The position numbers and the translations under genes were made by a program. DNA of 64,000 nucleotides from Gammaproteobacteria bacterium (GTDB lineage: Bacteria; Pseudomonadota; Gammaproteobacteria; Pseudomonadales; Cellvibrionaceae), in contig SEBU01000002.1 in the NCBI GenBank assembly GCA_004173475.1, positions 62,001-126,000 of the forward strand, written 5' to 3'. This document shows positions 37,529-49,631 of this stretch, piece by piece. Numbering within the stretch: the stretch's first letter is position 1; the number at the start of each line of letters is the position of its first letter. The notes under the pieces are model-generated. The model saw only the letters and a list, made by a program, of their open reading frames with translations, was not told where the DNA came from and did no database searches.

Positions 37529-38778
37529 GTTTAACAGCAGGAATGTTCAGTAAATTTACTTTTCTGGTAGGTGCGCGCTACGGCATTTCGCGCAAACATA
37601 GCCAACTCGTTTCTTTTATCTCGCGCCTATCAACGGCGGGTTTGATTATTGGCGTAGCTTTATTAATTGTTGTTATGTCGGTAATGAATGGATTTGACCG
37701 CGAGTTGCGTGAGCGCATTCTCGGTATTATGCCGCAGGCGACTATTTATCATCGCGAGGGCATTGATGATTATCCCGCGTTGATCAAACAACTAAAGCAA
37801 GACCCTAGAATTTTGGAAGCGGCGCCTTTTGTACAAATTCAAGGATTATTCTCGTACCAAAAACATGTGGCACCGGTAAATTTATTTGGTGTTGATCCTG
37901 CACTCGAAACAAAAATAAGTTCGATGGAAGAATACCTTCCTCCTGATACCTTTGCAAAATTGTCAAAAAATCCGAATGCAGTAATTGTAGGGCAGGGGAT
38001 CGCGGATAAATTACGTTTAAATGTTGGCGACACTATTACCTTAATTATTCCCAATGGTATCGATAGTGGTGAAACATCCGGAATACTGACGTTGGAAGTC
38101 ATTGCAACGCTGAAAAGCAATACAAATGTTGATCAATCTCTCGCACTCATGAATTTGGCCGCTGCAGCGCAAGCCTCCGGTTTTAATCATCAGGTAAGTG
38201 GTATTCGCTTAAAGGTAAATGATCTCTTCGCCGCGCAATCGATTGTCATGAGTGCGGTGAATCAATTACCCGTTGGTTATTTTGGCTCTGATTGGACTCG
38301 AACTCACGGAACAATTTACGATGCCATCCACATGTCCAAAAACCTGGTCGGATTGTTGTTACTTTTAATTATCGGCATAGCTGCATTTAATCTGGTCTCA
38401 ACGCTAATTATGGTCGTGGTTGATAAGCAAGGAGACATAGCAATATTGCGAACCCTGGGTGCATCGAGTAGAGAAATAATAGGGATTTTTATGATTCAGG
38501 GGGGGCTTATAGGTTTTATCGGCACAACTATTGGTGCTGTTTTAGGTGTGCTCTTTTCGTTCGTCGTTACTGATGTTATTTCCGGGATAGAAAAATTAAT
38601 CGGTTTTCAATTTCTGCATTCAGATGTGTACCCAATCAGTTATCTGCCATCCAATTTATATTGGTCGGATGTTGCACAAGTTGTTGCGGTATCACTCATC
38701 ATTTGTTTTTTTGCGGCGCTTTATCCAGCGTGGCGAGCAAGTCGAGTGCAGCCAGCAGATGCTCTACGTTACGAATAG
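37525..38778 (+). CDS. lolE: Lipoprotein-releasing ABC permease LolE
   Basis: 417 residues. Second permease of LolCDE, homologous to LolC in layout (TM about 28-52 and three C-terminal TM segments) but distinct in the periplasmic domain, which in E. coli LolE receives the lipoprotein. [25 protein letters not shown] and the ending [20 protein letters not shown] are typical. Having two different permeases indicates a true LolCDE rather than a LolF-type system. Confidence 0.92.
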   Translation: MSLTAGMFSKFTFLVGARYGISRKHSQLVSFISRLSTAGLIIGVALLIVVMSVMNGFDRELRERILGIMPQATIYHREGIDDYPALIKQLKQDPRILEAAPFVQIQGLFSYQKHVAPVNLFGVDPALETKISSMEEYLPPDTFAKLSKNPNAVIVGQGIADKLRLNVGDTITLIIPNGIDSGETSGILTLEVIATLKSNTNVDQSLALMNLAAAAQASGFNHQVSGIRLKVNDLFAAQSIVMSAVNQLPVGYFGSDWTRTHGTIYDAIHMSKNLVGLLLLLIIGIAAFNLVSTLIMVVVDKQGDIAILRTLGASSREIIGIFMIQGGLIGFIGTTIGAVLGVLFSFVVTDVISGIEKLIGFQFLHSDVYPISYLPSNLYWSDVAQVVAVSLIICFFAALYPAWRASRVQPADALRYE

Positions 38779-38784
38779 TTGTCT

Positions 38785-39315
38785 TTATTTTACGAGTGGA
38801 GTTGCGCGATTTTCGCAACGAGCGCGCCAGCGTCTTTTTACATTTAATCGCCAAATAAAATTCGACAGCCAATAAGAAATTGCTGCGCAGCTTGATGCGC
38901 CCAAAAGGCAACCCACAACATAGGGTTTCCAGACAACTTCAAATTCGTGGTAAAGCCACGCCCACGAAAACTCCAAACTTGTTACTGGTTCGACCTGCAA
39001 AATAAAGCGTCCCAGATGATAAAACGCGTACATGATAAATGGGATCGTGAGCGGATTGCTGATCCATGCCAAGGCAATCGTCAACGGTAAATTACTGCGG
39101 AACGTCAAAGCCGCTACAGCAGCAGCGGGGGTATGAATAGGAATTGGAGGCATTAGTCCTATAAATATTCCCCAAAAAGAAGCCTTGGAAACCGAGCGAC
39201 GATTTAAATGGAATAAATTTGGATCGTGAAGAAGCTCGCCGAGAAATCGCAATGACTTGCTACTTTTAACGGTCTCGGCAGAGGGCATAAATTTTGTTAT
39301 TGAAAAACGAGACAT
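38785..39315 (-). CDS. DUF2062 membrane protein
   Basis: 176 residues with about three hydrophobic segments. FWGIFIGLMPPIPIHTPAAAVAALTFRSNLPLTIALAWISNPLTIPFIMYAFYHLG is the conserved DUF2062 core. The family has no settled function. It converges on lolE with only six bases between the stops, and the same neighbourhood occurs in pseudomonads. Confidence 0.9.
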   Translation of the reverse strand: MSRFSITKFMPSAETVKSSKSLRFLGELLHDPNLFHLNRRSVSKASFWGIFIGLMPPIPIHTPAAAVAALTFRSNLPLTIALAWISNPLTIPFIMYAFYHLGRFILQVEPVTSLEFSWAWLYHEFEVVWKPYVVGCLLGASSCAAISYWLSNFIWRLNVKRRWRARCENRATPLVK

Positions 39316-39463
39316 GCTAAAACCATTTCTCTAAAGGAACTGCATTTCGCGATGACCTCACGCGCCTATTTATCGTCGCTAAACATCGAACGGATGAATT
39401 GAACAGATAATTAGCTGAAGATTTTTATCGACGCGTAACGGATCTGGAATTAAAATTATTTCA

Positions 39464-39477
39464 AGCTAGCGCTAGCT
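39464..39477. repeat. 14-bp perfect palindrome downstream of cysH
   Basis: AGCTAGCGCTAGCT lies 11 bases beyond the cysH stop on the minus strand, followed there by a T/A-rich stretch. It may be a weak terminator or a protein site. Confidence 0.4.
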
Positions 39478-39487
39478 AGTTAAAGCT

Positions 39488-40219
39488 CTATTTGATTCCG
39501 CTTATATTCCCGCCGTGCAGGCCGCATTCTTTTTTGGTGGCTTCTTCCCACCACCATCTGCCCTCGCGCTCATGTTGATTGGGGGCGACAGCGCGAGTGC
39601 ACGGTTCGCAACCGATAGAGACGAAACCGTGATCATGCAATTCATTGTAGGGAATCTCACACATACGGATGTAATCCCAAACGTCTTTCGAACTCCAATT
39701 TGCCAGCGGATTAAATTTGATCAGCGTGCCACCAGGTCTCGCAAATAATTTATCATCCTGAATAACGGGGATTTCAGCGCGTGTTGGGCTTTGATCTTTT
39801 CGTTGACCGGTGATCCAGGCATCCAGGTGCGATAATTTCTTTTTCAGCGGCTGAGTCTTCCTGATTCCACAACATTCCTGATGCCCTTCTTCATAAAAAC
39901 TAAATAAACCTTTTTCGCTGACCATCGCTTGTAGGGCTTCGGCGTCCGGCGAAAGTATTTCGATTTTAATTCCGTAATGTTTGCGAACTTTTTCTATGTA
40001 TCTATAGGTTTCCGGATGCAGACGCCCAGTGTCCAAAGAAAATACCGATATGTCTGGACGATAATTGCGCGCCATTTCAATTAATACGACGTCTTCAGCA
40101 CCACTAAATGAAATAGCAATGTTTTCGAATTGCGATAACGCATATTTAATAATTTTCTGCGGAGATTCCGCTTGTAATTTTTGTTCGATATCGATTAGCG
40201 AAATTAAGGAGTCATTCAT
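39488..40219 (-). CDS. cysH: [4Fe-4S] adenylyl-sulfate (APS) reductase CysH
   Basis: 243 residues. Thioredoxin-dependent reductase of assimilatory sulfate reduction. The PP-loop is [12 protein letters not shown], and [12 protein letters not shown] follows. Cys116-Cys117 and Cys204-x2-Cys207 form the CC...CxxC set that binds a [4Fe-4S] cluster, so it should use APS rather than PAPS. The catalytic cysteine is Cys232 in KECGLHGG. It is divergent from nuo and stands alone. Confidence 0.95.
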   Translation of the reverse strand: MNDSLISLIDIEQKLQAESPQKIIKYALSQFENIAISFSGAEDVVLIEMARNYRPDISVFSLDTGRLHPETYRYIEKVRKHYGIKIEILSPDAEALQAMVSEKGLFSFYEEGHQECCGIRKTQPLKKKLSHLDAWITGQRKDQSPTRAEIPVIQDDKLFARPGGTLIKFNPLANWSSKDVWDYIRMCEIPYNELHDHGFVSIGCEPCTRAVAPNQHEREGRWWWEEATKKECGLHGGNISGIK

Positions 40220-40360
40220 AAGAGCAATTCTATAGGCAATGTGCAGAAGGACTTCAGGATATCAGAGCTACACTAAAAACTCTTGAGGGTGTGTGCAGAA
40301 AATTTTGCAAAAATAAGACTCAATTCGGTGCAAATACTTCTTTAATATAGGAATAACAGT

Positions 40361-40389
40361 TTGTCGTTATTTCCCATCTTTGCTATATT
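40361..40389 (+). promoter_or_regulatory. Sigma-70 promoter for the nuo operon
   Basis: TTGTCG (40361-40366) and TATATT (40384-40389) are separated by 17 bases, giving a predicted start near 40396 and an 80-90 base leader before nuoA. It is the best promoter match in the cysH-nuoA space. Confidence 0.7.
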
Positions 40390-40481
40390 ACCTCCCGCTT
40401 TTGATGGGTATGCGGATGTTAGGTTGTTTTTTATACCGATTGCGCATTTTGTTTTCTCTTTTCTAAATTAGGGTGATTCGC

Positions 40482-40916
40482 TTGTCTTTATCCCCGGAAA
40501 ACATCACAGAATTTTGGTCACTCGCTGCGTTTATTGGCGGTGTAATTTTCCTTCTGGCTTTCATGCTAGGCATTCCATGGTTACTTGGTGGACGTGCTTG
40601 GGGCAGAGCTAAAAATGATCCTTTCGAGTCCGGCGTTGTATCCCAGGGTGGTGCGCGTTTACGACTCTCAGCCAAATTTTATTTGGTTGCCATGTTTTTC
40701 GTTATTTTCGATGTTGAAGCTCTTTATCTTTATGCCTGGTCAGTATCTGTTCGCGAAAGTGGATGGGTAGGCTTTGCAGAGGCTGTTTTATTTATCGCTA
40801 TCCTGTTGGCCGGTTTGTTTTATCTGATTCGCATTGGCGGTTTGGATTGGGCACCAGCTCAGCGCCGTCGTCGCGCAGAACACGAAAACGCCGTTGAACA
40901 TTCGTCAGCAGAATAA
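40482..40916 (+). CDS. nuoA: NADH-quinone oxidoreductase subunit A
   Basis: About 144 residues with three membrane helices. Forms part of the complex I membrane arm next to the quinone site. [41 protein letters not shown] are diagnostic. TTG 40482 is chosen because AGGGTGA (40470-40476) sits at proper distance; the in-frame GTG at 40473 would lie inside that ribosome site. First gene of the nuo operon. Confidence 0.95.
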   Translation: MSLSPENITEFWSLAAFIGGVIFLLAFMLGIPWLLGGRAWGRAKNDPFESGVVSQGGARLRLSAKFYLVAMFFVIFDVEALYLYAWSVSVRESGWVGFAEAVLFIAILLAGLFYLIRIGGLDWAPAQRRRRAEHENAVEHSSAE

Positions 40917-40930
40917 TTGGGGTTTTGTCA

Positions 40931-41605
40931 ATGAAGTACACGCTTACTCGCGCCAATCCAGAAGGTGCCAAAGGCACTTATCCAATGCAGACGCAACAAA
41001 CTGTTGCTGACCCAATGGAAGATGAAGTTCATAAAAGCGTGTTTATGGGACGTCTCGAAGACATGATTCACGGCGTTGTGAATTGGGGCCGCTCCAATTC
41101 GCTCTGGCCATACAATTTTGGTTTGTCATGCTGTTATGTTGAGATGGCAACCGCATTCACCTCGCCGCACGATCTTGCGCGCTTTGGTGCAGAAGTTATT
41201 CGTGCATCGCCACGCCAAGCTGACTTGATGGTCGTTGCGGGAACATGTTTTATAAAAATGGCTCCAGTAGTTCAACGTTTGTATGAACAAATGCTTGAAC
41301 CAAAGTGGGTAATTTCGATGGGTGCCTGCGCTAACTCTGGCGGCATGTATGACATTTATTCCGTTGTACAGGGGGTGGATAAATTTTTACCCGTCGATGT
41401 TTATATTCCTGGTTGCCCACCGCGCCCTGAAGCTTTCTTGCAAGCATTAACCTTGTTACAAGAATCTATCGGTCAGGAACGTCGTCCTTTATCCTGGACT
41501 GTGGGTGAGCAAGGCGTGTACCGCGCTGAGATGCAACCTGAACGAGACCGCAAACAGGCTGAGCGAATTGCCGCAGTAAACCTGCGTTCACCTGATGAAG
41601 TTTAA
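40931..41605 (+). CDS. nuoB: NADH-quinone oxidoreductase subunit B
   Basis: 224 residues. Carries the terminal [4Fe-4S] cluster N2, which passes electrons to quinone. The ligands are Cys67-Cys68 (GLSCCYVEM), Cys133 ([11 protein letters not shown]) and Cys162 (IPGCPPRPE). ATG 40931 is the usual family start; an in-frame TTG at 40925 is possible. It lies 14 bases after nuoA. Confidence 0.97.
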   Translation: MKYTLTRANPEGAKGTYPMQTQQTVADPMEDEVHKSVFMGRLEDMIHGVVNWGRSNSLWPYNFGLSCCYVEMATAFTSPHDLARFGAEVIRASPRQADLMVVAGTCFIKMAPVVQRLYEQMLEPKWVISMGACANSGGMYDIYSVVQGVDKFLPVDVYIPGCPPRPEAFLQALTLLQESIGQERRPLSWTVGEQGVYRAEMQPERDRKQAERIAAVNLRSPDEV

Positions 41606-41635
41606 TTTTAAAAATTAGCCTAAGCGACCGTAATA

Positions 41636-43420
41636 ATGACCGAAAACGTCACTCCAAGCCCGCAAATGCCGGGTGTTGAACACGAAGTAGTGCGTGAGTT
41701 GCATCAGCAATTTGGCGCTGACACATTTGTGTTTCAGGAAACTCTCGATAAAGTGCCCACACTTTGGGTGCCAAGAGCGCAGCTAATCGACATATTGGCT
41801 TTCTTGCGCAAGTTGCCACGTCCGTTCGTAATGCTCTATGACTTGTCAGCTGTCGATGAACGCTTACGTCAAAATCGTTTAGGTATGCCGGTAGAAGATT
41901 TCACGGTTTTCTATCATCTCTTATCGATTGATCGTAACACCGATGTCCGTATTAAAGTTGCGCTCAAGCAAGATGATTTGAAACTTCCGACAGCGATTCG
42001 TATTTGGCCAAACGCTAACTGGTATGAGCGTGAAGTTTGGGATTTGTTTGGTGTGGTATTTGAAGGTCATCCAAACCTGTCACGTATTTTATTGCCGCGT
42101 ACTTGGGAAGGGCATCCGCTCCGTAAAGATTATCCAGCGCGTGCTACCGAATTTGATCCGTTTAAATTGGATGCTGCAAAACAAGATCTTGAACAGGAAG
42201 CTTTGTTGTTCAACCCCGAAGAATGGGGCATGAAGCGCAGTAATGCCGACAACACCGAGGACTTCATGTTTTTGAACCTCGGTCCCAACCATCCGTCGGC
42301 GCACGGTGCTTTCCGTATCGTATTGCAATTGGACGGTGAAGAGATTGTCGATTGTGTTCCGGATATCGGCTACCACCACCGTGGCGCTGAAAAAATGGGC
42401 GAGCGTCAATCCTGGCACAGTTATATTCCCTACACTGACCGTGTTGATTATCTCGGTGGTGTGATGAACAACCTGCCGTACATTTTGGCAGTTGAAAAAC
42501 TTGCTGGTATTAAAGTGCCCGCACGCGTTGAAACCATCCGCATTATGCTGGCGGAGTTTTTCCGAATCACATCGCACTTGCTTTACCTGGGTACATTCAT
42601 TCAGGACGTTGGCGGAATGTCGCCAGTATTTTTTATGTTTACTGACCGCATGAAGGCTTACGATGTTATCGAAGCAATCACCGGTTTCCGTATGCATCCA
42701 GCGTGGTTCCGTATCGGTGGAGTTGCGCACGACTTACCCAAAGGTTGGGATCGTCTCGTACGTGAGTTTGTAGAATGGTTGCCAGCTCGCTTGAAGGAAT
42801 ATGAAAAAGCCGCGTTGAAAAACTCTATGCTGGTTGGTCGTGCAGTTGGTGTTGCACAGTACAACAAAAAAGAAGCTTTGGAGTGGGGTGTTACCGGTCC
42901 TGGTTTGCGGGCTACGGGTGTTGATTTCGATTTACGCAAAGCTCGCCCTTACTCTGGTTATGAAAACTTCGAGTTCGATGTTCCTGTTGCGCAAAATGGT
43001 GATGCCTACGATCGTACTCTGTTACGTTTGGAAGAAATGCATCAATCAGTTCGCATCATTAAACAATGCCTCGAAAATATGCCCGCTGGTCCGTACAAAG
43101 CAGATCATCCGCTGACATGTCCGCCGCCAAAAGAACGCACTTTGCAAGATATCGAAACCTTGATTACGCACTTCTTGTCGGTTTCCTGGGGCCCGATTAT
43201 GCCGGCGGGTGAGAGCTGTCAGATGATTGAAGCCACCAAAGGCATCAATAGCTACTATCTCACCTCCGATAGCAGCACCATGAGTTATCGTACGCGGATA
43301 CGCACCCCTAGCTTCCCGCACTTGCAGCAAATTCCGTCTGTGATCAACGGATCTATGATCCCTGATCTTATCGCCTACCTAGGCTCAATTGACTTTGTGA
43401 TGGCCGATGTTGACCGCTAA
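41636..43420 (+). CDS. nuoC: NADH-quinone oxidoreductase fused subunits C/D
   Basis: 594 residues, fusion of the 30-kDa (NuoC, about 1-190, with [24 protein letters not shown]) and 49-kDa (NuoD, about 205-594) subunits, as in E. coli and pseudomonads; also called nuoCD. The D part builds the quinone-binding cavity: [43 protein letters not shown], and the ending [12 protein letters not shown] are intact. It overlaps nuoE by 14 bases. Confidence 0.97.
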   Translation: MTENVTPSPQMPGVEHEVVRELHQQFGADTFVFQETLDKVPTLWVPRAQLIDILAFLRKLPRPFVMLYDLSAVDERLRQNRLGMPVEDFTVFYHLLSIDRNTDVRIKVALKQDDLKLPTAIRIWPNANWYEREVWDLFGVVFEGHPNLSRILLPRTWEGHPLRKDYPARATEFDPFKLDAAKQDLEQEALLFNPEEWGMKRSNADNTEDFMFLNLGPNHPSAHGAFRIVLQLDGEEIVDCVPDIGYHHRGAEKMGERQSWHSYIPYTDRVDYLGGVMNNLPYILAVEKLAGIKVPARVETIRIMLAEFFRITSHLLYLGTFIQDVGGMSPVFFMFTDRMKAYDVIEAITGFRMHPAWFRIGGVAHDLPKGWDRLVREFVEWLPARLKEYEKAALKNSMLVGRAVGVAQYNKKEALEWGVTGPGLRATGVDFDLRKARPYSGYENFEFDVPVAQNGDAYDRTLLRLEEMHQSVRIIKQCLENMPAGPYKADHPLTCPPPKERTLQDIETLITHFLSVSWGPIMPAGESCQMIEATKGINSYYLTSDSSTMSYRTRIRTPSFPHLQQIPSVINGSMIPDLIAYLGSIDFVMADVDR

Positions 43421-43925
43421 TACTCCCCAGACAATTGCCAGCGATCGCGTTGGCGACTTTGAGTTCAGCGCTTTCGAGCGTGAACAAATTGAACACGCGA
43501 TTCATCATTATGCGGAGCCTCGCGCTGCGATTATTGATGCATTGAAAATCGTGCAAGGCCAGCGTCGCTGGGTGCCCGATGGTGCTGTTTATGCTATCGC
43601 CGACATACTTAATGTTGGTGCCGGTGATGTTGAAGGTGTAGCAACTTTTTACAATCGTATTTACCGTCAACCCGTTGGCCGTAATGTTATTGCCGTTTGC
43701 GACAGTATCGGTTGTTTTCTGATGGGCTTTGACGAGTTGTACGGCTCACTCCAAACCAAACTTGGAATCAAACCCGGTCAAACTACACCGGATGATCGCT
43801 TTACTTTGCTGCCGATCGTTTGTCTCGGAGCTTGCGATAAAGCTCCCGTGTTGATGGTTAACGACGCAACTCATTTCAACGTAACTCCGCAAAACGTTGA
43901 TGCCGTATTGGAGCAATACAAATGA
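43407..43925 (+). CDS. nuoE: NADH-quinone oxidoreductase subunit E
   Basis: 172 residues, thioredoxin-like [2Fe-2S] protein of the NADH-input module (cluster N1a). The ligands are C-x4-C in CDSIGCF and C-x3-C in CLGACDKAP. The start lies within the end of nuoCD, and the stop overlaps nuoF by four bases. Confidence 0.96.
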   Translation: MLTANTPQTIASDRVGDFEFSAFEREQIEHAIHHYAEPRAAIIDALKIVQGQRRWVPDGAVYAIADILNVGAGDVEGVATFYNRIYRQPVGRNVIAVCDSIGCFLMGFDELYGSLQTKLGIKPGQTTPDDRFTLLPIVCLGACDKAPVLMVNDATHFNVTPQNVDAVLEQYK

Positions 43926-45223
43926 CCTCCAATATCAATCTCGGTTTAACCAATGTTGGTCCCGAAACTCATCCGCTAACCTGGCGTTACACTAAAGCCG
44001 GTAAAGCAGTTTTGGATATCAAAGAATATGAAGCTCTTGAAGGTTACGCTGCACTTAAAAAAGCTGCAGCTATGCAGCCTGCGGATGTTCAAGCAGAAGT
44101 AAAAGCATCAAACCTCCGCGGCCGCGGCGGTGCAGGTTTCCCGACTGGCGTTAAATGGTCATTGATTCCGATGGGGCCAGATGCAGGCCAAAAATACCTC
44201 GTTTGTAATGCAGACGAAATGGAGCCGGGTACTTTTAAAGACCGTTTCCTGATGGAAGAGCTTCCACATCAATTGGTTGAATCAATGATAACCGCCGCTT
44301 TTGCCATAGGCGCAAGCAAGGGTTACATCTTCCTGCGTGGTGAATATGTTCTCGCTGGCGAGCGTTTGAATGCCGCTATCGAGCAAGCGAAAGCAGCCGG
44401 ATACATCGGCGAAAACATTTTAGGTTCCGGATTCAACTTTGAATTGTTTGTCCACCTCGGCGCTGGCCGTTATATCTGCGGTGAAGAAACTGCGTTGATT
44501 AACTGTCTTGAAGGTCGCCGCGCTAATCCGCGTACCAAGCCACCGTTTCCGCAACAAGCGGGCGCCTGGGGCAAGCCGACAATTGTTAACAATGTTGAGA
44601 CCTTGATGAACATTCCGGCAATTCTGTTGCGTGGAGCTGATTGGTTTAAAGGTTTGTCGCAAGGCAAAAGCCCGGATGCTGGTACAAAAATGTACGGTAT
44701 CTCCGGTCGTGCAAAAATAACCGGTTTGTGGGAATTGCCAATTGGTACAACTGGCCGTGAATTACTCTATACCCACGGCGGCGGTATGGCTGATGGATAT
44801 GATCTTATGTGCTGGTTGCCTGGCGGCGCCTCTACGGATTTCCTGATGCCCGAACACCTCGATCTGGCGATGGACTACGACACCATTATGAAAGCCGGTA
44901 GCCGTATGGGTACCGCCTTGATTATGGTCGTGGACGATAAACAAAACATAATTTCGGCAGTGCGTAACCTAGAGCAATTTTTCGCCCGCGAATCTTGTGG
45001 TTGGTGTACTCCTTGCCGCGATGGTTTGCCCTGGACAGTAAAAATTCTCGAATCTATAGAAGCGGGAACGGGGCAGGAGGGTGATATACAAACCCTGCAA
45101 CAGCTCACTCGCTTCCTCGGCCCCGGCAAAACTTTCTGTGCTCACGCGCCGGGTGCTATGGAACCGCTGCAAAGCGCATTGAAATTTTTCCCGGCGGAAT
45201 TTACCAAAGGTATCAAGGCTTAA
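43922..45223 (+). CDS. nuoF: NADH-quinone oxidoreductase subunit F
   Basis: 433 residues. Binds NADH and FMN and holds cluster N3. [15 protein letters not shown] forms the FMN/NADH site, [21 protein letters not shown] is conserved, and [12 protein letters not shown] with the later Cys in FCAHAPGA binds the [4Fe-4S] cluster. It is followed by a 131-base gap, the longest in the nuo operon. Confidence 0.97.
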   Translation: MTSNINLGLTNVGPETHPLTWRYTKAGKAVLDIKEYEALEGYAALKKAAAMQPADVQAEVKASNLRGRGGAGFPTGVKWSLIPMGPDAGQKYLVCNADEMEPGTFKDRFLMEELPHQLVESMITAAFAIGASKGYIFLRGEYVLAGERLNAAIEQAKAAGYIGENILGSGFNFELFVHLGAGRYICGEETALINCLEGRRANPRTKPPFPQQAGAWGKPTIVNNVETLMNIPAILLRGADWFKGLSQGKSPDAGTKMYGISGRAKITGLWELPIGTTGRELLYTHGGGMADGYDLMCWLPGGASTDFLMPEHLDLAMDYDTIMKAGSRMGTALIMVVDDKQNIISAVRNLEQFFARESCGWCTPCRDGLPWTVKILESIEAGTGQEGDIQTLQQLTRFLGPGKTFCAHAPGAMEPLQSALKFFPAEFTKGIKA

Positions 45224-45253
45224 AAGCCTAGCGTTCAAGCGCAAGTTTTCACG

Positions 45254-45273
45254 AGGTGATTTCGCGATCACCT
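45254..45273. other. Hairpin in the nuoF-nuoG gap
   Basis: A 7-bp perfect stem (45254-45260 with 45267-45273) and 6-base loop within the 131-base nuoF-nuoG spacer. No T-run follows, so it should not end transcription. It may be an mRNA processing or stability element. Confidence 0.4.
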
Positions 45274-45354
45274 TAAACTTTAAATCCGTTATTCGCTTTG
45301 GCATTGTTGAGTAGTTTTAACGGTAAACGACCTTAAAGAAAGGTAAGACGCAGA

Positions 45355-48060
45355 ATGGCGACCATTCACGTAGATGGTAAATCGTACGACGTTAACGGAT
45401 CGGACAACCTCCTTGAGGCGTGTCTTACCCTTGGCCTCGATATTCCCTATTTTTGTTGGCATCCCGCTTTAGGTTCTGTTGGCGCGTGTCGCCAATGTGC
45501 TGTTAAGCAATTCAACGACGAGAACGATACTCGCGGTCGTTTGGTTATGTCGTGTATGACACCCGCCAATGACAAAACCTACATTGCTATTAAAGACGAA
45601 GAAGCGAGGTCATTTCGTAAAAGCGTTGTCGAATGGTTGATGACAAATCACCCGCATGACTGTCCGGTCTGTGCTGAAGGCGGCCATTGTCACTTGCAAG
45701 ATATGACGGTAATGACTGGTCACAATACCCGTCGTTACAGATTCACCAAGCGCACTCACGTCAACCAGGATCTCGGGCCTTTCGTTAACCACGAGATGAA
45801 TCGCTGTATCGCGTGTTATCGCTGTGTTCGTTACTACGATGATTACGCAGGCGGTAAAGACTTTGGTGTTTACGGCGCGCACGACAACGTGTATTTCGGT
45901 CGCCCTGAAAGTGGCGATTTGGAAAGTGAGTTCTCCGGCAACCTGACTGAAGTTTGCCCTACTGGAGTATTCACCGACAAAACTCACGCGGATCATTACA
46001 CCCGCAAATGGGACATGCAGTTCGCCCCGAGCATTTGCCAAAACTGTTCAGTAGGTTGTAACACTAGCCCTGGTGAGCGTTACGGTGAAATTCGCCGTGT
46101 TGAAAACCGTTTTAACGGTGTTGTTAACCATTACTTCCTCTGCGACCGTGGCCGTTTCGGTTACGGATTTGTAAATCGCGCAGACCGCCCAGTAACTCCA
46201 CGTTTGGCTGGTAGCACCGAATCCTTAGGAATTGATGCTGCACTGGATAAGGCCGCCGAACTCTTACGCGGTGCAAAACGTGTTGTAGGTATTGGCTCTC
46301 CACGTGCGTCTCTAGAAACTAACTTTGCGCTGGCGTCATTAGTTGGTGCTGGCAATATTTCTTACGGTGTAGCTGCTGAAGAACAAGCGCTAAACAGTTT
46401 GGTTCATAAGGTCCTGAACGAGGGTGGTGTAACCACTCCGAACCTTCGCGATATCGAAAAAGCTGACACTGTGTTGGTGTTAGGTGAAGACATCACCCAA
46501 ACCGCGCCCCGTGTTGCCTTGGCCGTGCGGCAGGCTGCAAAAACTCTGGCATTGAAAATGGCTGCCGCTAAAAAAGTGCCTGAGTGGAACGCATACCCCA
46601 TTAAAAACATTGTGCAAACTGAAAAGAGCCCAGTGTTTATCGCGAGTGTTTCCTCAACTCGTTTAGATGATATAGCTGCAACCACCAGCCGCGCTTCCGC
46701 AGCTGATATCGCACGCTTGGGTTTTGCTGTTGCCAATATCATAGATTCGTCTTCACCTGCTGTTACGGGTTTGAGTTCCGAGCAAGCCGAACAAGCACAA
46801 GCAATCGCTAAAGGTCTTTTAGCTGCTGATAAACCACTGGTAATTTCTGGTACTGGTCTGAAATCCAAGGCTGTTATCCAAGCTGCGGCCAATGTTGCGC
46901 ACGCACTTAAAGTTAAAGGCAAAGACGTAAGCATCGCTTTGACGCTACTTGAGTCAAATAGCCTCGGTACTAGTCTGCTTGATATCCAGGGCGGAGAGTC
47001 TGTTGAGGCTATATTAACGGCTGTCCGCGATGGTGCTGCCGATACATTAGTTATCGTAGAAAACGATCTTTATGAGCGCGCACCTGCAGAGTTAGTTGAT
47101 GCGGCCTTAAATGCTGCGAAAGCTGTGATTGTGCTTGATCACATGGCAACTGCGACAGTTGCTAAAGCCAAGCTGGTACTGCCGGCCGCGAGTTTCGCTG
47201 AAGGTGACGGCACCTTGGTAAGTATGGAAGGTCGTGCCCAGCGTTTCTTCCAGGTATACGATGCGTCCTACTACAAGCCTGAAACCAAAATTCGCGAAGG
47301 TTGGCGCTGGTTGCATGCAATCAAGTCCACTCTCGACAATAAGCCTGTGGACTGGACTATTCTCGATGATGTAACTGAGCAGTTGGCTTCTAGCAATGCT
47401 TTGCTCGCTTCAATTACCCAAGCGGCGCCAGGTTCTGATATTCGAATCGCCGGTTCGAAAATTGCGCGTGAGCCACGTCGTTATTCTGGTCGCACCGCCA
47501 TGCGTGCAAATATTTCGGTTCATGAACCGCGCCAACCGCAAGATCAAGACTCAGCTATGTCCTTCTCGATGGAAGGTATTTCTGGTCCAACGAACAACTC
47601 CCAGCTAATTCCATTTGCCTGGGCTCCAGGTTGGAACTCGCCACAAGCGTGGAATAAATTCCAGGTAGAAGTCGGTGGCAGTCTCCGTGCGGGTGATTCT
47701 GGCGTGCGTTTGCTGGAAGCATCAGGATCTGCAATCTATTTCACCGAAGTGCCGAGTACTATTGAAGGTCTGCAGTCCGCTCCGCTTTACCATCTATACG
47801 GCAGTGATGAGCAATCTGCAAAAGCAGAAGTAGTGGCAACTCGCGTTCCACAAGCCTATGTGGCTGTTTCTGCAGTAGATGCGCACAAGCTGGGCTTGTC
47901 CGATGGACAGCAAGCTGAGGTTATTGCCGGCGGCGCTGTGTTCGCGGCTCCTGTGAAAATATCGGCTGATCTGGCAACTGGTGTTGTGGGTATACCGGTG
48001 CTTGCTGGCTTACCAAAAGTTGCTTCTGGCTTGGCCGTTAGCTTGAAGGGAGGTGTCTAG
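45355..48060 (+). CDS. nuoG: NADH-quinone oxidoreductase subunit G
   Basis: 901 residues, largest complex I subunit. Iron-sulfur ligands in order: [2Fe-2S] [17 protein letters not shown] (about 34-50), His-Cys type [16 protein letters not shown] (about 100), [16 protein letters not shown] (about 145), and CQNCSVGC with a later Cys in LCDRGRFG (about 225-265), the extra N7 cluster found in some bacteria. A molybdopterin-oxidoreductase-like region without cofactor follows. ATG 45355 has AAGGT upstream. Confidence 0.97.
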   Translation: MATIHVDGKSYDVNGSDNLLEACLTLGLDIPYFCWHPALGSVGACRQCAVKQFNDENDTRGRLVMSCMTPANDKTYIAIKDEEARSFRKSVVEWLMTNHPHDCPVCAEGGHCHLQDMTVMTGHNTRRYRFTKRTHVNQDLGPFVNHEMNRCIACYRCVRYYDDYAGGKDFGVYGAHDNVYFGRPESGDLESEFSGNLTEVCPTGVFTDKTHADHYTRKWDMQFAPSICQNCSVGCNTSPGERYGEIRRVENRFNGVVNHYFLCDRGRFGYGFVNRADRPVTPRLAGSTESLGIDAALDKAAELLRGAKRVVGIGSPRASLETNFALASLVGAGNISYGVAAEEQALNSLVHKVLNEGGVTTPNLRDIEKADTVLVLGEDITQTAPRVALAVRQAAKTLALKMAAAKKVPEWNAYPIKNIVQTEKSPVFIASVSSTRLDDIAATTSRASAADIARLGFAVANIIDSSSPAVTGLSSEQAEQAQAIAKGLLAADKPLVISGTGLKSKAVIQAAANVAHALKVKGKDVSIALTLLESNSLGTSLLDIQGGESVEAILTAVRDGAADTLVIVENDLYERAPAELVDAALNAAKAVIVLDHMATATVAKAKLVLPAASFAEGDGTLVSMEGRAQRFFQVYDASYYKPETKIREGWRWLHAIKSTLDNKPVDWTILDDVTEQLASSNALLASITQAAPGSDIRIAGSKIAREPRRYSGRTAMRANISVHEPRQPQDQDSAMSFSMEGISGPTNNSQLIPFAWAPGWNSPQAWNKFQVEVGGSLRAGDSGVRLLEASGSAIYFTEVPSTIEGLQSAPLYHLYGSDEQSAKAEVVATRVPQAYVAVSAVDAHKLGLSDGQQAEVIAGGAVFAAPVKISADLATGVVGIPVLAGLPKVASGLAVSLKGGV

Positions 48061-49061
48061 TGGATATTTTCACTCCTGACGTTATAGCCATTATCTGGTC
48101 AGTTGTTAAAGCATTGATCATTCTGTTTGGCGTGGTTTTAGTTGCTGCATTCCTAAGCTTTGTCGAGCGCCGTATGCTCGCGTTGTGGCAGGATCGTTAC
48201 GGTCCAAATCGCGCCGGTCCGTTCGGTTTGCTGCAATTGCCGGCCGACATGATCAAGATGTTTTTCAAAGAAGACTGGACTCCACCTTTCGTTGACAAAT
48301 TAACTTTCTGGTTGGCACCAGCAATCGCCATGAGTGGCTTGCTTCTATCGTTTGCGATAGTGCCAATTATCCCGGGCTGGGTTGCCAGCGATCTCGACGT
48401 CGGTCTGTTGTTCTTTTTTGCGATGGCGGGCATTGCGGTATACGCCGTCATGTTCGGCGGCTGGTCATCCAATAATAAATATGCACTTCTCGGTGGTATT
48501 CGTGCTACCGCTCAAACCGTAAGTTACGAAGTCTTTATGGGCTTATCGCTGATGGGGGTTGTCGCCATCACTGGTTCGTTCAATATGACTGATATTGTTA
48601 ACGCGCAAAAAGGTTGTTGGTTTGTGTTTCCGCAGATCCTTGGATTTTTAACCTTCGCCGTTGCAGGCATTGCCGTTACTCACCGTTCACCATTCGACGC
48701 TCCTGAAGCGGAGCAGGATCTTGCTGCGGGTTATCACACCGAATACTCAGGTTTGAAGTGGGGTATGTTCTTCGTTGGTGAATACATCGGAGTGGTGCTG
48801 ATCTCTTCTCTGATCACAGTGCTGTTCTTCGGTGGCTGGTTACCTCCATTCGAAGTCCTGAGTTTCATTCCACCATTCTTCTGGTTCGCTACCAAAACTG
48901 CATTTTTTATCATGATGTTCATCTTGATTCGTGCAGCATTGCCGCGTCCTCGCTATGACCAAATTATGGATTTCGGCTGGCGAATTTGTTTACCGATAAC
49001 GCTTGTAAACCTGGTAGCTACTGCAGCAATTGTGCTGTGGTTGAATCAGTCTGCTGCTTAA
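48060..49061 (+). CDS. nuoH: NADH-quinone oxidoreductase subunit H
   Basis: 333 residues with about eight membrane helices. Forms the quinone-access chamber together with NuoB and Nuo[39 protein letters not shown] and [22 protein letters not shown] are diagnostic, the latter with conserved acidic residues of the proton path. GTG start overlaps the nuoG stop by one base. Confidence 0.97.
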   Translation: MDIFTPDVIAIIWSVVKALIILFGVVLVAAFLSFVERRMLALWQDRYGPNRAGPFGLLQLPADMIKMFFKEDWTPPFVDKLTFWLAPAIAMSGLLLSFAIVPIIPGWVASDLDVGLLFFFAMAGIAVYAVMFGGWSSNNKYALLGGIRATAQTVSYEVFMGLSLMGVVAITGSFNMTDIVNAQKGCWFVFPQILGFLTFAVAGIAVTHRSPFDAPEAEQDLAAGYHTEYSGLKWGMFFVGEYIGVVLISSLITVLFFGGWLPPFEVLSFIPPFFWFATKTAFFIMMFILIRAALPRPRYDQIMDFGWRICLPITLVNLVATAAIVLWLNQSAA

Positions 49062-49076
49062 GGTTGAGGTACAGAA

Positions 49077-49613
49077 ATGTTTAAGTTACTACACGATGTA
49101 TTTACCCAGTTTCGCAGCTTGTGGATGGTTTTTTCCCATGCCTGGCGCAAACGCGACACTATTCAATATCCGGAGCAGATGCCTTATGTTCCGCCGCGGT
49201 ATCGTGGTCGCATTATTCTTACCCGCGACCCTGATGGTGAGGAGCGTTGCGTAGCCTGTAATCTTTGTGCGGTGGCCTGTCCTGTAGGTTGCATTTCTCT
49301 ACAGAAAGCAGAGAAAGAAGATGGCCGCTGGTATCCAGAGTTTTTCCGCATCAATTTTTCGCGTTGTATTTTTTGCGGCATGTGTGAAGAAGCTTGCCCG
49401 ACAACAGCAATTCAATTGACGCCCGATTTCGAAATGGCTGAATTCAAACGTCAGGATTTGGTTTACGAAAAAGAAAATTTGTTGATCTCTGGCCCCGGAA
49501 AATATCCGGATTACAACTTCTATCGCGTTGCGGGTCTTGCCATCGCTGGCAAACCAAAAGGTGGTGCGCAAAATGAAGCACAGCCTGTAAACGTGAAGAG
49601 TCTTTTACCCTAA
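49077..49613 (+). CDS. nuoI: NADH-quinone oxidoreductase subunit I
   Basis: 178 residues, ferredoxin-like connector with clusters N6a and N6b. Two 8Fe motifs are intact: [16 protein letters not shown] (about 60) and [16 protein letters not shown] (about 99). Follows nuoH by 15 bases. Confidence 0.97.
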   Translation: MFKLLHDVFTQFRSLWMVFSHAWRKRDTIQYPEQMPYVPPRYRGRIILTRDPDGEERCVACNLCAVACPVGCISLQKAEKEDGRWYPEFFRINFSRCIFCGMCEEACPTTAIQLTPDFEMAEFKRQDLVYEKENLLISGPGKYPDYNFYRVAGLAIAGKPKGGAQNEAQPVNVKSLLP

Positions 49614-49631
49614 TTAGAACAGGAATACGAC

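Noticed and set aside
39488-40219. PAPS reductase as an alternative for CysH
   Set aside because: The CC and CxxC cysteines of the [4Fe-4S] APS-reductase type are present; PAPS reductases of the E. coli type lack them.
42089-42730. 213-codon open frame on the minus strand inside nuoCD
   Set aside because: It is entirely antisense to a well-conserved gene, shows no recognised motif, and reads as the codon shadow of nuoCD.
41636-43420. Possible frameshift joining nuoC and nuoD
   Set aside because: A single 594-residue fusion is normal in many gammaproteobacteria, including E. coli and Pseudomonas, and both halves are intact.
45610-46934. Minus-strand open frames of 143 and 176 codons within nuoG
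   Set aside because: nuoG is complete with all cluster ligands; the antisense frames have compositions expected from its codon bias.
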